This document shows, one piece after another, positions 1 to 8,065 of a DNA stretch of 16,449 bases. The notes under the pieces are model-generated. The model had not been told where the DNA came from. It ran no database searches and saw only the letters and a program-made list of their open reading frames with translations. How positions within the stretch are numbered: position 1 is the first letter of the stretch; each line of letters starts with the position of its first letter. The position numbers and the translations under genes were made by a program. The DNA comes from CAZEJS01 sp964512645 (GTDB lineage Bacteria; Actinomycetota; Geothermincolia; Fen-727; Anoxymicrobiaceae), in the NCBI GenBank assembly GCA_964512645.1, contig CAZEJS010000037.1, positions 1-16,449 on the forward strand, written 5' to 3'.

Positions 1-240
1 CGACATGAGAAGGTTGGTACGGTGAGGACTTACACCACCTTGACGGGCGTGGCCCTCCCCCCCCGTGTGCTCGTTCACTTTTCACATTGACTTCCACTTC
101 CGTGCCGGGGCGCCCCGCACCCCGGGCACCTCGTCCCGGCCCCTACATGTTGTGCCGCCGCCGCCCCGGAAGGAAAGAAATTCACCGCTGGGGCGAACCT
201 GGCGCCGGTCATCAAAGGAACCGCGCCGGGCTCAAAGAAC

Positions 241-246
241 TATATT
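241..246 (+). promoter_or_regulatory. possible -10 box of the dnaE promoter
   Basis: TATATT matches the sigma-70 -10 consensus at five of six positions and sits in the only AT-rich patch of the GC-rich 271-nt leader. It would give a start near 253 and a short leader containing the AGGAG Shine-Dalgarno site at 261-265. No good -35 hexamer lies 16-18 nt upstream, so this is weak. The rest of 1-240 has no gene I can support. It holds a run of eight Cs (57-64) and a GC-rich hairpin with one bulge (102-129) that has no T-tract. Confidence 0.35.
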
Positions 247-271
247 ACGGTTACAAGCCTAGGAGAGTGTT

Positions 272-3200
272 TTGCCCCCTGAATTTGCACATCTTCATCT
301 TCATACCGAATACTCGATACTCGACGGCGCCTGCCGCATCGACGACGCCCTTCATGCGGCGGCGTCGATGGGCATGAAATCCCTCGCGATTACGGACCAT
401 GGAGTCATGTACGGCGTCCTCTCCTTCTACCAGCAGGCGCTGAAGGCGGGCGTGAAGCCGGTCCTTGGCTCGGAGGTCTACGTTGCGCGCGGGAGCAGGC
501 TCTCCCGCGAGGGAGGCCTGGACGAGCAGCCTTATCACCTGGTCCTGCTGGCCCTGGACAATGCCGGCTACAGGAATCTGATGAGGATTGTCACCCGCGG
601 GTTCACCGAGGGTTTCTACTACAAGCCCAGGGTCGACCTCGAGGTGCTCAGGGAGAACAGTGAAGGGCTTGTCGCTCTCTCGGCGTGTCTGAAAGGAGAG
701 GTCCAGCAACATCTCCTCGCGCGGGACCGGGCCCTTGCGAAGAAGACGATTAGCGATTACCTGGAACTCTTCGGGGACGAAGGCTTCTACCTGGAGCTCA
801 TGGACCACGGCATACCCGAGCAGGCGCAGGTAAACATGATGCTGGTGGAGTTGTCGCGGGAAATGGGAATAGGGCTCGTCGCCACCAACGACGTTCACTA
901 CGTGCGCAGAGAGGACTCCAAACCGCACGACCACCTGCTGTGCATACAGACCGGCAGGCTGCTCGGCGAGCCCGGCCGGCTGAAGTTCTCCTCCGATGAG
1001 TTCTACATGAAGTCACCGGAAGAAATGCTCGCCCTGTTTCCCGATTTCCCGGAAGCGCTTTCGAACACCGCGGACATCGCGTCGAGGTGCAATGTCGAGA
1101 TCGAGCTTGGGAAAGTCCGCCTCCCCGGGTACAGTCCGCCGGCCGGATACGATCTCGACTCCTACCTCGAACACCTGGCGACTGAGGGCGTTCGGAAGCA
1201 CTATGGCGAAAACCCCGCGCCGGAGGTGGCCGAACGCCTGGGCCATGAACTCGAGGTCATAAGGTCACTGGGGTTTTCCGGCTATTTCCTGATAGTCTGG
1301 GATTTCGTCAAGTACGCCAAGGAACAGGGCATAAAAGTCGGGCCGGGGAGGGGCTCGGCCGCCGGTAGCCTGGTGGCATACGCGCTGGGGATCACTACCA
1401 TCGACCCGCTGAAGTACAGCCTGCTCTTCGAGAGGTTCCTGAACGAGGAACGCATCGCGTTGCCGGACATCGACATCGACTTCAGCCATTTCCGGCGGTC
1501 CGAGGTTATCGACTATGTCGCCGACAAGTACGGGCGCGACAGGGTTTCGCCGATTGTGACTTTTTCCCGCCTGAAGGCCAAGGCCGCGGTGAAGGACGTC
1601 GGCCGCGTAAAGGAGGTCCCTTACGCGCGCATGGACGCCGTTACCAAGATGATCCCCGACGACCCCAAAATGACCATCGACCTGGCCCTCGAACAGAGCC
1701 AGGACCTCCGTGACGCCTACGAACAGGACCAGGAAGTGCGCGAGGTTATCGATACGGCGAAGCGCCTCGAGGGCATGGTGAGACACGCTTCCGTCCATGC
1801 TGCGGGAGTGGTCATCGCCGCCGATGCGATTGACACTTACGCCCCGCTCTCCGTCCAGCAGAAGAGCGGTGAGAGCTCAACGGTTGTCACCACCCAGTAC
1901 GACATGTACGACGTGGAGAAGCTGGGCCTGTTGAAAGTTGACATGCTGGGTCTGAAAACGCAGAGCCTTCTGGAGCTCGCCGTCAGGTGGATCGAGCGCC
2001 GCCACGACACCAGGCTGAACATCGACGAGCTGCCGATGGATGACCCCGAGACATTCAGGCTCATCCGGGAAGCGCGAACCGTTGGCACGTTCCAGTTGGC
2101 CAGCCCCGGCATGCGGGCCTTGATGAGAGACATGAGGCCGAACCGGTTCGAGGACATCATCGCGCTGATAGCGCTGTTCCGGCCCGGGCCTCTGGGCCAG
2201 AAAATGCACAAGGCTTTCGTGGACCAGAAACACGGACGGCAGAAAGTCACCTACCCCCACCCCAGCCTCGAGGAGGTGCTTCGGGAGACCTACGGGGTCA
2301 TCGTGTATCAGGAACAGGCGATGCGGGTTGCCAGGTTGATGGCCGGCTATACCGGCAAGGAGGCCGATGAGCTGAGGAAGGCCATCGGCAAGAAGCAGGC
2401 CGATGTCATGTTCAGGCATAGGGAGATGTTCATCGAGGGTGCGAAGCGAAGGGGCACCGACGAAGCCGCCGCCACCCGCGTCTTCGAGCTGATCGAAACC
2501 TTCGGCGGCTACGGTTTCAATAAATCCCACAGCACCGCCTACGCGCTTGTCAGCTACCAGACCGCGTACCTCAAGGCACACTATCCCTCCGAGTATATGT
2601 CAGCCCTGATGACCATATACATGGACAATCAGGACAGACTGGTCGAGTACATCAACGAGTGCCGGAGCATGGGGCTTGAAGTCACTCCGCCGGACATCAA
2701 CGCCAGTTACGCTGATTTCACGCCGGGAGACAGCCACGTGCTGTTCGGGCTGTCCGCCGTCAGGAACGTGGGGGCCGCGGTGGTCGAGCAGATCATCGAG
2801 GCGCGGGACTCGGGCGGTCCCTTCGCCAGCTTCAGCGATTTCTGCGACAGAGTGCCGCCGGGCGTGCTCAACAAGAAGACACTGGACAGCCTGATAAAGG
2901 CGGGCGCCTTCGACATCGTAGACCCCGACAGGAGCCGGCTGCTGGCAACCTTCGAGTACGCCGTCTCGTCCTCACAGAGAAGGAGAAAAGAACGCGAAGA
3001 GGGCCAGTTCAGCCTGTTCGGGGGAGAGGATGCCTGCCAGCCTGAGATCGACGAAGTATCCTGCGCGGAGGTGGTGGATATCCCCAAGAAGCGGCTACTG
3101 GCGTTCGAGAAGGAGATGCTCGCGGTTTACGTCAGCGATCACCCGCTCTCAGACTGGAAGGACGTTCTCGAGGCCCACTCGGACAGCGAGATAGCTCAGG

Positions 3201-3727
3201 TTGAGCCCGAGATGGACAGGGCGGTGATGACCCTCGGGGGCATGATATCCAGGCTCGAGAAGCGCTACAGCAAGGCCGGCAAGCCCTGGGCCACGTTTTC
3301 GCTGGAGGACTTCTCCGGGTCGATCGAGACGCTTGTTTTCAATAATAAGTACGAGGAGTACCTCGACCTGCTCCAGGACGACGCCATCGTGCTGGTCAAG
3401 GGCAGGCTGGACATGCGCGAGACAACGAGGAAATTCCTGGCCGACGAGATCAGGCCCCTGCCGAGAGGCTCGATGAAGCCGGAGTGTGTCGTTCTAACAC
3501 TGGAGGCGAGCCGCTTCGACGAGGATACGGTTGCCCGCGTCAAGGAGATACTGATGGAACATGCCGGGCCAACACCGGTACAGATGCGGCTCCGGGACAA
3601 CGGGGAAGATGCGCACACAGTCAAGCTGGGCGAGTTGTACTCGGTGGACACCACCGGCGACCTGAGCGCGCGCCTCAAGTCACTGCTGGGGGAATCATCG
3701 GTGACGCTCAAGTACCCGGAACTCTGA
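272..3727 (+). CDS. dnaE: DNA polymerase III alpha subunit (DnaE1 type)
   Basis: This is the catalytic subunit of the replicative polymerase, 1151 residues against 1160 in E. coli. It starts at a TTG 6 nt after AGGAG (261-265). Residues 1-270 form a PHP domain (HLHLHTEYS at 7-15, TDHG at 41-44, NDVHY at 206-210). All nine expected PHP metal ligands are visible: H9, H11, D18, H43, E68, H89, C139, D207 and H209. The polymerase core has GPGRGSAAGS from 357 and PDIDIDF at 398-404. The catalytic aspartates are D401 and D403, with D557 in KVDMLGLKT as the third. A tandem helix-hairpin-helix region follows (FGLSAVRNVGAAVV). QFSLF at 912-916 is a good beta-clamp-binding motif. An OB-fold follows (LGGMISRLEKRYSKAGKPWATF), then a short C-terminal region. 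Its stop lies 6 nt from the stop of the convergent small gene, with no terminator visible between them. Confidence 0.98.
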   Translation: MPPEFAHLHLHTEYSILDGACRIDDALHAAASMGMKSLAITDHGVMYGVLSFYQQALKAGVKPVLGSEVYVARGSRLSREGGLDEQPYHLVLLALDNAGYRNLMRIVTRGFTEGFYYKPRVDLEVLRENSEGLVALSACLKGEVQQHLLARDRALAKKTISDYLELFGDEGFYLELMDHGIPEQAQVNMMLVELSREMGIGLVATNDVHYVRREDSKPHDHLLCIQTGRLLGEPGRLKFSSDEFYMKSPEEMLALFPDFPEALSNTADIASRCNVEIELGKVRLPGYSPPAGYDLDSYLEHLATEGVRKHYGENPAPEVAERLGHELEVIRSLGFSGYFLIVWDFVKYAKEQGIKVGPGRGSAAGSLVAYALGITTIDPLKYSLLFERFLNEERIALPDIDIDFSHFRRSEVIDYVADKYGRDRVSPIVTFSRLKAKAAVKDVGRVKEVPYARMDAVTKMIPDDPKMTIDLALEQSQDLRDAYEQDQEVREVIDTAKRLEGMVRHASVHAAGVVIAADAIDTYAPLSVQQKSGESSTVVTTQYDMYDVEKLGLLKVDMLGLKTQSLLELAVRWIERRHDTRLNIDELPMDDPETFRLIREARTVGTFQLASPGMRALMRDMRPNRFEDIIALIALFRPGPLGQKMHKAFVDQKHGRQKVTYPHPSLEEVLRETYGVIVYQEQAMRVARLMAGYTGKEADELRKAIGKKQADVMFRHREMFIEGAKRRGTDEAAATRVFELIETFGGYGFNKSHSTAYALVSYQTAYLKAHYPSEYMSALMTIYMDNQDRLVEYINECRSMGLEVTPPDINASYADFTPGDSHVLFGLSAVRNVGAAVVEQIIEARDSGGPFASFSDFCDRVPPGVLNKKTLDSLIKAGAFDIVDPDRSRLLATFEYAVSSSQRRRKEREEGQFSLFGGEDACQPEIDEVSCAEVVDIPKKRLLAFEKEMLAVYVSDHPLSDWKDVLEAHSDSEIAQVEPEMDRAVMTLGGMISRLEKRYSKAGKPWATFSLEDFSGSIETLVFNNKYEEYLDLLQDDAIVLVKGRLDMRETTRKFLADEIRPLPRGSMKPECVVLTLEASRFDEDTVARVKEILMEHAGPTPVQMRLRDNGEDAHTVKLGELYSVDTTGDLSARLKSLLGESSVTLKYPEL

Positions 3728-3733
3728 ACACGC

Positions 3734-3943
3734 CTAGAGGACGTCGGGGTAGCGGGTTACGGTGTTCACGTCCGGGTCGTCAAAGCAGTCCGGGCAGAAG
3801 GCGACTATCGTGCCGCCGTCGCACCCGAAACCGTAATCTTCGAGCTTGACGCACTGGTTGCACAGCGGTTTCGAACATCCCCGGCACAGGATGGCTGCCG
3901 CGTTCTCTCCGCAGGCGTGACAATCCGTCCCTTCTTCTATCAT
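3734..3943 (-). CDS. small cysteine-rich zinc-binding protein
   Basis: This is a 69-residue acidic protein of unknown function. It has nine cysteines: CxxC pairs at 8/11, 20/23, 28/31 and 50/53, plus a lone C41. The spacing resembles a cross-brace B-box/RING-like or double zinc-ribbon fold binding two zinc ions, so a role in protein or nucleic-acid contact is possible, but no function can be assigned. It has no membrane segment or signal peptide and is presumably cytoplasmic. The ATG at 3943 is preceded on the minus strand by AGGAAG, a plausible Shine-Dalgarno site. It is convergent with dnaE (6-nt gap) and divergent from hisD (83-nt spacer), so it is an independent unit. The regular cysteine pattern, the good start and the absence of a competing frame argue that it is real. 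Confidence 0.8.
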   Translation of the reverse strand: MIEEGTDCHACGENAAAILCRGCSKPLCNQCVKLEDYGFGCDGGTIVAFCPDCFDDPDVNTVTRYPDVL

Positions 3944-3955
3944 CTCTTCCTGACC

Positions 3956-3979
3956 TCGTATGAGTCGTCGTATGAGTCG
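3956..3979. repeat. perfect tandem 12-bp direct repeat, candidate operator
   Basis: TCGTATGAGTCG occurs twice head to tail (3956-3967 and 3968-3979) in the spacer between the divergent zinc-protein gene and hisD. The second copy overlaps the place where a -35 element for the TATACT box at 3995 would lie. The first copy is 13 nt from the start codon of the minus-strand gene. Direct repeats one helical turn apart are typical of sites for response regulators or other tandem-binding regulators. A chance micro-duplication is also possible. Confidence 0.5.
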
Positions 3980-3994
3980 GGGACACCGTTACGC

Positions 3995-4000
3995 TATACT
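3995..4000 (+). promoter_or_regulatory. candidate -10 box of the his operon promoter
   Basis: TATACT matches the -10 consensus at five of six positions and would start transcription near 4007, about 20 nt before the hisD ATG. The hexamer 17 nt upstream (ATGAGT, 3972-3977) is a poor -35 and lies in the second copy of the tandem repeat, which suggests an activator-dependent promoter or simply a weak one. The leader is too short for a histidine attenuator or T-box. Confidence 0.5.
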
Positions 4001-4026
4001 TCGATAGTGACAGGGGAGAGCCTCTT

Positions 4027-5316
4027 ATGGATATTCGAACGATCCGAATGACCCCCGGCGAAGACCCCGGGAGCGTCGCCGGTCGCCTGCGCGAGCCGGG
4101 CACTGCCGGGGATGCCGTCGATACCGAGGTCGAGGCCGTATTGCGAGATGTGCGCAAGCGCGGAGACGAGGCACTGGTCGAGTTGACCCGAGAACTTGAC
4201 GGGGTCTCGATAGGCAGGGAAGACATCGAGGTGCCCGCCCGCGAGCTCGAATCCGCCCTGGCCTCGATCGAGCCGTCGGTACGGAACGCGCTTGAGAAGG
4301 CGTACCGGCGTGTCGCCCGCTTCGCCCGGGCCTCGATGCCTGCTGAGTGGAGCATCGAGCAGGCCCCTGGCCTCTCGACCGGCCAGGTCCTTCGCCCGCT
4401 GGAACCCGTTGGCGTCTATGTGCCGGGTGGCCGCTACCCGTATCCTTCGACCGTTCTGATGACCGCTGGCCCGGCGAAAGTCGCCGGTGTCGAGAGCCTG
4501 GTCCTCTGTTCACCGCCTACGCGCGAAGGATCCGTAAGCGCGGCGGTCCTTGCTGCGGCGGCCTTGGTTGGTGGCTGCAGGGTTTTCAGGGTGGGGGGAG
4601 CCCAGGCCATAGCCGCGATGGCGTACGGAACCGAAACGATTCCGCGTTGCAGGATGATATCGGGACCCGGAAACGTTTACGTAACTGCCGCCAAGCGCAA
4701 GGTCAGCCTTGAAGTGAAGGTCGATCTCGAGGCCGGCCCCAGTGAGATTGCCGTCATCTGCGACAGGCGCGAATCGGCGCTCGCGGTCTCATGCGACTTG
4801 ATCGCGCAGGTAGAGCACGACCCGTTCGCTCTCGCGGTCGCGCTGGCGTATTCTCCGGAGGTGCTGTCGGAGATCCGCCTCGCGCTCGAGACGGAGGGTC
4901 GGGGCGTCGAGGGCGGAGTCGACCTGGTGCTCTGCGCGGACCTCGAGGCTTGCCTCGAGCTTGCGGACGAGCTTGCCCCCGAGCACCTGGAGCTGGTGAT
5001 CGAGGACCCCGAGAGCTCTGTGGCGTCGATCAGCACGGCGGGTTGTGTATTCCTGGGCGAGGAATCGGGTGTCGCCTTCGGCGACTACCTTGCCGGGCCC
5101 AGCCATGTCCTGCCCACCGGTGGAGCCGGGCGCATGCGATCGGGGTTGCAGGCTTCGGATTTCACCAGGACAATGAACGTCGTAAGTTACAGCCGGGAGG
5201 CAGGCGACAGAGACAGGGAAGATGCCGTCATCCTTGCTCGCCTTGAGGGGCTTGAGCGCCACGCGAGGTCGCTCGAGGTCAGGGCGGGAGAAGCGGACGG
5301 GCCCACGGAGGTGTGA
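4027..5316 (+). CDS. hisD: histidinol dehydrogenase
   Basis: HisD oxidises L-histidinol to L-histidine in two NAD-dependent steps, the last reactions of histidine synthesis, in the cytoplasm. Its 429 residues match the family length. The zinc ligands are visible as Q261 and H264 (QVEHD), D353 (GDYLAGPSH) and H412. The catalytic pair is E319-H320 in APEHLEL. Cofactor and fold motifs GGAQAIAAMAYGTE (190-203) and SGPGNVYVTAAKRK (212-225) are present. AGPSE (236-240) is preceded by DLE where most relatives have DMP or DxP. The ATG follows AGGGGAGAG at 4012-4020. It is the first gene of the his cluster and its stop overlaps the region of the hisB start. In the usual actinobacterial order hisC would come next, and it is absent here. 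Confidence 0.97.
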   Translation: MDIRTIRMTPGEDPGSVAGRLREPGTAGDAVDTEVEAVLRDVRKRGDEALVELTRELDGVSIGREDIEVPARELESALASIEPSVRNALEKAYRRVARFARASMPAEWSIEQAPGLSTGQVLRPLEPVGVYVPGGRYPYPSTVLMTAGPAKVAGVESLVLCSPPTREGSVSAAVLAAAALVGGCRVFRVGGAQAIAAMAYGTETIPRCRMISGPGNVYVTAAKRKVSLEVKVDLEAGPSEIAVICDRRESALAVSCDLIAQVEHDPFALAVALAYSPEVLSEIRLALETEGRGVEGGVDLVLCADLEACLELADELAPEHLELVIEDPESSVASISTAGCVFLGEESGVAFGDYLAGPSHVLPTGGAGRMRSGLQASDFTRTMNVVSYSREAGDRDREDAVILARLEGLERHARSLEVRAGEADGPTEV

Positions 5317-5318
5317 AT

Positions 5319-5906
5319 TTGTCCAGACGAGGCGAGTGCGAACGGAAAACCAGGGAAACATCGATACGCGTATCTCTCTATGTGGACGGAGACGGAACTG
5401 CCGAGATATCGACCGGGCTCCCGTTTTTCGATCACATGCTCGAGCTGATGTTTCGTCACGCGCTCGTTGATGTGACACTCAACGCTTCGGGGGACCTCGA
5501 GGTGGACGGACACCATACCGTCGAGGACACCGGGCTCGCGATAGGTGAAGCGCTGGGCGCTGCGCTGGGAGACAAGAAGGGCCTTACCCGGTTCGGTTGG
5601 AGCCTCGTCCCCATGGACGAGTGTCTCAGCGAGGTTGCCGTGGATATCAGCGGTCGGCCTTATCTCTACTGGAACGTCGAGCTGGCGCCCGAACCTCTCG
5701 GGAACTTCGAGCCTTCACTGGCCGGGGACTTCTTCCAGGCCCTTTGCAACAGGACCGGCATGACCTTGCATGTCGAGCTCAGGAGGGGCGGGGGCGTCCA
5801 CCATGCCCTGGAGTCGGTTTTCAAGGCGGTGGGTCGCGCTCTGAAGTCCGCCCTCGCGATAGACCCCAGGGTCAAAGACGTCCCGAGCACAAAAGGCGTC
5901 ATTTGA
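5319..5906 (+). CDS. hisB: imidazoleglycerol-phosphate dehydratase
   Basis: HisB is a manganese-dependent lyase that converts imidazoleglycerol phosphate to imidazole-acetol phosphate. This is the stand-alone form of 195 residues, without the N-terminal phosphatase domain of the enterobacterial fusion. It has RKTRETS near the start, FFDHMLE (36-42), the first metal motif H65-H66-x-x-E69 and the second H161-H162-x-x-E165 followed by FKA. The position two before the second histidine pair is usually asparagine (GxNxHH) but is glycine here (GGGVHH). I chose the TTG at 5319 because GGAGG at 5307-5311 is 7 nt upstream. A GTG at 5313 is in frame but too close to that site. The start lies 2 nt after the hisD stop, and the stop overlaps the hisH ATG by one base. 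Confidence 0.95.
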   Translation: MSRRGECERKTRETSIRVSLYVDGDGTAEISTGLPFFDHMLELMFRHALVDVTLNASGDLEVDGHHTVEDTGLAIGEALGAALGDKKGLTRFGWSLVPMDECLSEVAVDISGRPYLYWNVELAPEPLGNFEPSLAGDFFQALCNRTGMTLHVELRRGGGVHHALESVFKAVGRALKSALAIDPRVKDVPSTKGVI

Positions 5907-6526
5907 TGGCCGCCGTCGGTATCGTCGATTACGGGATGGGCAACCTGCGCAGCGTCGAGAAGGCGCTGGGCAAAGTCGGGGTCAAGGCGGCCATCTGCCG
6001 GAATGCAGTGGAATGCGAGCGGTACGAAGGCCTCGTGCTGCCCGGAGTTGGGGCGTTTGCCGACGCTGTGAAAACGCTCAGAAAGCTGGAAATGGACCGG
6101 GCCATTCGCGAGCACATCTCGGCCGGCAGGAATCTCCTTGGCATATGCCTTGGCATGCAACTGCTCTTCGAGTTCAGCGAAGAACACGGCTATAACAGGG
6201 GCCTGGGGATCGTTCCCGGGGGATGCAGAAAGCTGCCCGTGGGGGTGAAGGTGCCACACGTGGGCTGGAACGCCATGGCCATCGAGAAGCCCGATGCGCT
6301 CTTAGAGGGGATAAGCAATGGGCAGCGCTTCTACTTCGTCCACTCGTACTACTGTGCCCCCGACGACGCTGCATGGACTATCGGAACCAGCGAACACGGG
6401 ATCGAGTTCACCTGCGCGGTTGGCCGTGACACGGTCAGGGGCGTTCAGTTCCACCCCGAGAAATCGAGCGACGCCGGACTCCGCCTGCTGGCGAATTTCG
6501 GCGCTCTGGTCGGTGCCCTGTCGTGA
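5906..6526 (+). CDS. hisH: imidazole glycerol phosphate synthase, glutamine amidotransferase subunit
   Basis: HisH hydrolyses glutamine and passes ammonia to HisF, which closes the imidazole ring and releases AICAR. This is a class I amidotransferase of 206 residues. The catalytic triad is C81 in GICLGMQLLF, H183 and E185 in QFHPEKS. The N-terminal VDYGMGNLRSVEKA and the HVGWN motif (118-122) are diagnostic. The open frame extends upstream inside hisB, but the ATG at 5906 matches the family start and overlaps the hisB stop as TGATG, which fits translational coupling. The stop overlaps the hisA GTG by four bases. Its partner hisF lies one gene downstream, after hisA. Confidence 0.96.
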   Translation: MAAVGIVDYGMGNLRSVEKALGKVGVKAAICRNAVECERYEGLVLPGVGAFADAVKTLRKLEMDRAIREHISAGRNLLGICLGMQLLFEFSEEHGYNRGLGIVPGGCRKLPVGVKVPHVGWNAMAIEKPDALLEGISNGQRFYFVHSYYCAPDDAAWTIGTSEHGIEFTCAVGRDTVRGVQFHPEKSSDAGLRLLANFGALVGALS

Positions 6527-7272
6527 GCGCGCCACGGTTCATGGTGATCCCGGCCGTTGACATCAGGGGAGGTCGTTGCGTGCGTCTGTGGCGCGGCCGC
6601 GCCGACCGGGAGACGGTGTTCGACGACGACCCCGTAAGTGCGGCGCTGCGCTGGCAGGAGCAGGGCGCGCAGATGCTTCACCTGGTGGACCTCGACGGAG
6701 CATTCGGGGGCAAGCCCGCGAACGGCCCCGTGATCAAGCGGGTCGCTCAACGCCTGGAGATACCTGTTGAGGTCGGAGGAGGGATAAGAGATACGGCTGT
6801 AGCGCACGACTACGTCAACGGTGGGGTACGGAGGGTTATAGTCGGAACCGCCGCCTTTACCGACCACCACTGGTTGAAAGAGATCGCGTCCGAACTCGGC
6901 GACAGGCTCGTAGTGGGAATTGACGTGACCAACGGCCGGGTCGCGGTAGAGGGATGGGTAGAGGAATCGCTCGAGAATCCGCTCGCCGCCCTGGAGAGGC
7001 TCGTCGATGCCGGCGTGCGACGCGTCATATACACGAACACCATGGCCGACGGAACCCTCGAGGGGCCTGACATCAAGGGGGTGCGAGACCTGGCCGAGGC
7101 GTCGAGCATACCGCTCATCGCCGCGGGTGGCGTCTCTACAGTGGAAGACATCGTCGCCCTGTCGCGCCTGCGCTCGCTGGGGGTCGAGGGGGTTATAACG
7201 GGGATGGCGCTGTACCGCGGCGCGTTCACCTTGCAGGAGGCGTTAGAGGCGCTCGGGAGAGAGGTGCGTTGA
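6523..7272 (+). CDS. hisA: ProFAR isomerase (HisA)
   Basis: HisA is a (beta-alpha)8 barrel that performs the Amadori rearrangement of ProFAR to PRFAR, the substrate of HisH-HisF. The catalytic aspartates are D13 in PAVDIRGG and D134 in VGIDVTNGR. Phosphate-binding glycines are visible in VGGGIRD (84-90) and AAGGVST. The protein has 249 residues from a GTG at 6523 that overlaps the hisH stop as GTGA. An ATG at 6541 would remove six residues and fits the family N-terminus as well; neither has a strong Shine-Dalgarno site. Many relatives have TD/EI before the DGTL motif, whereas here it is TNTMADGTL. Some actinobacterial homologues (PriA) also act as TrpF. The features I can see do not decide this, and HisA alone is the safer call. 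Confidence 0.95.
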   Translation: MSAPRFMVIPAVDIRGGRCVRLWRGRADRETVFDDDPVSAALRWQEQGAQMLHLVDLDGAFGGKPANGPVIKRVAQRLEIPVEVGGGIRDTAVAHDYVNGGVRRVIVGTAAFTDHHWLKEIASELGDRLVVGIDVTNGRVAVEGWVEESLENPLAALERLVDAGVRRVIYTNTMADGTLEGPDIKGVRDLAEASSIPLIAAGGVSTVEDIVALSRLRSLGVEGVITGMALYRGAFTLQEALEALGREVR

Positions 7273-8042
7273 TGTTGGCCAAGAGGATAATACCCTGTCT
7301 CGACGTCGAGGGAGGAAGGGTGGTGAAGGGGGTCCACTTCGTTGACCTGCGGGATGCGGGCGACCCGGTCGAACTGGCGGCTTTCTATGACCGAGAAGGT
7401 GCCGACGAGTTGGTGTTCCTGGATATTACCGCCACGCACGAAGGGCGCGACACCAGGGTTGATCTGGCCGCCCGCGCCGGAGAGCAGGTCTTCATACCCT
7501 ACACCATCGGCGGGGGGATCGACTCTCTCGAAGATATCCGGAACATCCTCAAGGCCGGCGCGGACAAGGTCTCGATCAACACCGCCGCGGTGGAGAAGCC
7601 CGAGTTGATATCAGCAGCGGCCGAGCGATTCGGCAGCCAGTGCGTCGTGGTCGCCATAGACGGCAGGGGCGCGGGTGCCGGCACCTGGGAGGTCCATACA
7701 CACGGTGGCAGGAAGCCGGCGGGCATTGATGTGGTCCGGTGGGCCGCCCGCGCCGAGGAGCTGGGCGCCGGCGAAATCCTGCTGACCAGCATGGACCGTG
7801 ACGGCACCAAGATCGGATACGACATCCCCATGACCAAGGCAGTCTGCGAACGGGTGTCCGTGCCGGTCATTGCCAGCGGTGGGGCCGGGGAGCCGGAGCA
7901 CCTCGCCGAGGTAATCATCCGCACGGGCTGCGACGCCGTCCTCGCGGCGAGCATCTTCCACTACCGGGAACATGCTATCGCCGAGACGAAGCGTTACCTG
8001 GCCGAACGCGGCATCGAGGTGCGTCAGATTCCGCAACGCTGA
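7272..8042 (+). CDS. hisF: imidazole glycerol phosphate synthase, cyclase subunit
   Basis: HisF is the barrel subunit that uses ammonia from HisH to turn PRFAR into imidazoleglycerol phosphate and AICAR. It has 256 residues. The catalytic D11 (IPCLDVEGG) and D130 (VVAIDGRG) fall at the same numbers as in the well-studied Thermotoga enzyme. GGGID (80-84) and ASGGAGEPEH form phosphate-binding loops. I chose the ATG at 7272, which overlaps the hisA stop as TGATG and follows GAGAGAGG at 7258-7265. A TTG one codon upstream is possible. This ends the first his block. The next gene is a transporter component after a 102-nt spacer with its own likely promoter and no terminator. Confidence 0.97.
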   Translation: MLAKRIIPCLDVEGGRVVKGVHFVDLRDAGDPVELAAFYDREGADELVFLDITATHEGRDTRVDLAARAGEQVFIPYTIGGGIDSLEDIRNILKAGADKVSINTAAVEKPELISAAAERFGSQCVVVAIDGRGAGAGTWEVHTHGGRKPAGIDVVRWAARAEELGAGEILLTSMDRDGTKIGYDIPMTKAVCERVSVPVIASGGAGEPEHLAEVIIRTGCDAVLAASIFHYREHAIAETKRYLAERGIEVRQIPQR

Positions 8043-8065
8043 CAGGTCCGGCCTTCATGCGTGAT

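Noticed and set aside
1..87. Open frame entering from the left edge
   Set aside because: One frame is open from base 1 to a stop at 88-90, and another shows a possible gene end at 23-25. Too short and without a motif, so an upstream gene end cannot be supported.
102..129. GC-rich hairpin in the dnaE leader as a terminator
   Set aside because: The stem has a bulge and no T-tract follows. It may be only the result of GC-rich sequence.
251..934. Long minus-strand open frame opposite dnaE
   Set aside because: It is the mirror of the strongly conserved PHP-coding region of dnaE and has no recognisable motif or ribosome site. Similar mirror frames opposite hisH, the binding proteins and livHMG were dropped for the same reason.
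4000..4026. Histidine attenuator or T-box leader before hisD
   Set aside because: The leader predicted from the -10 box is about 20 nt, with no run of histidine codons and no T-box structure.
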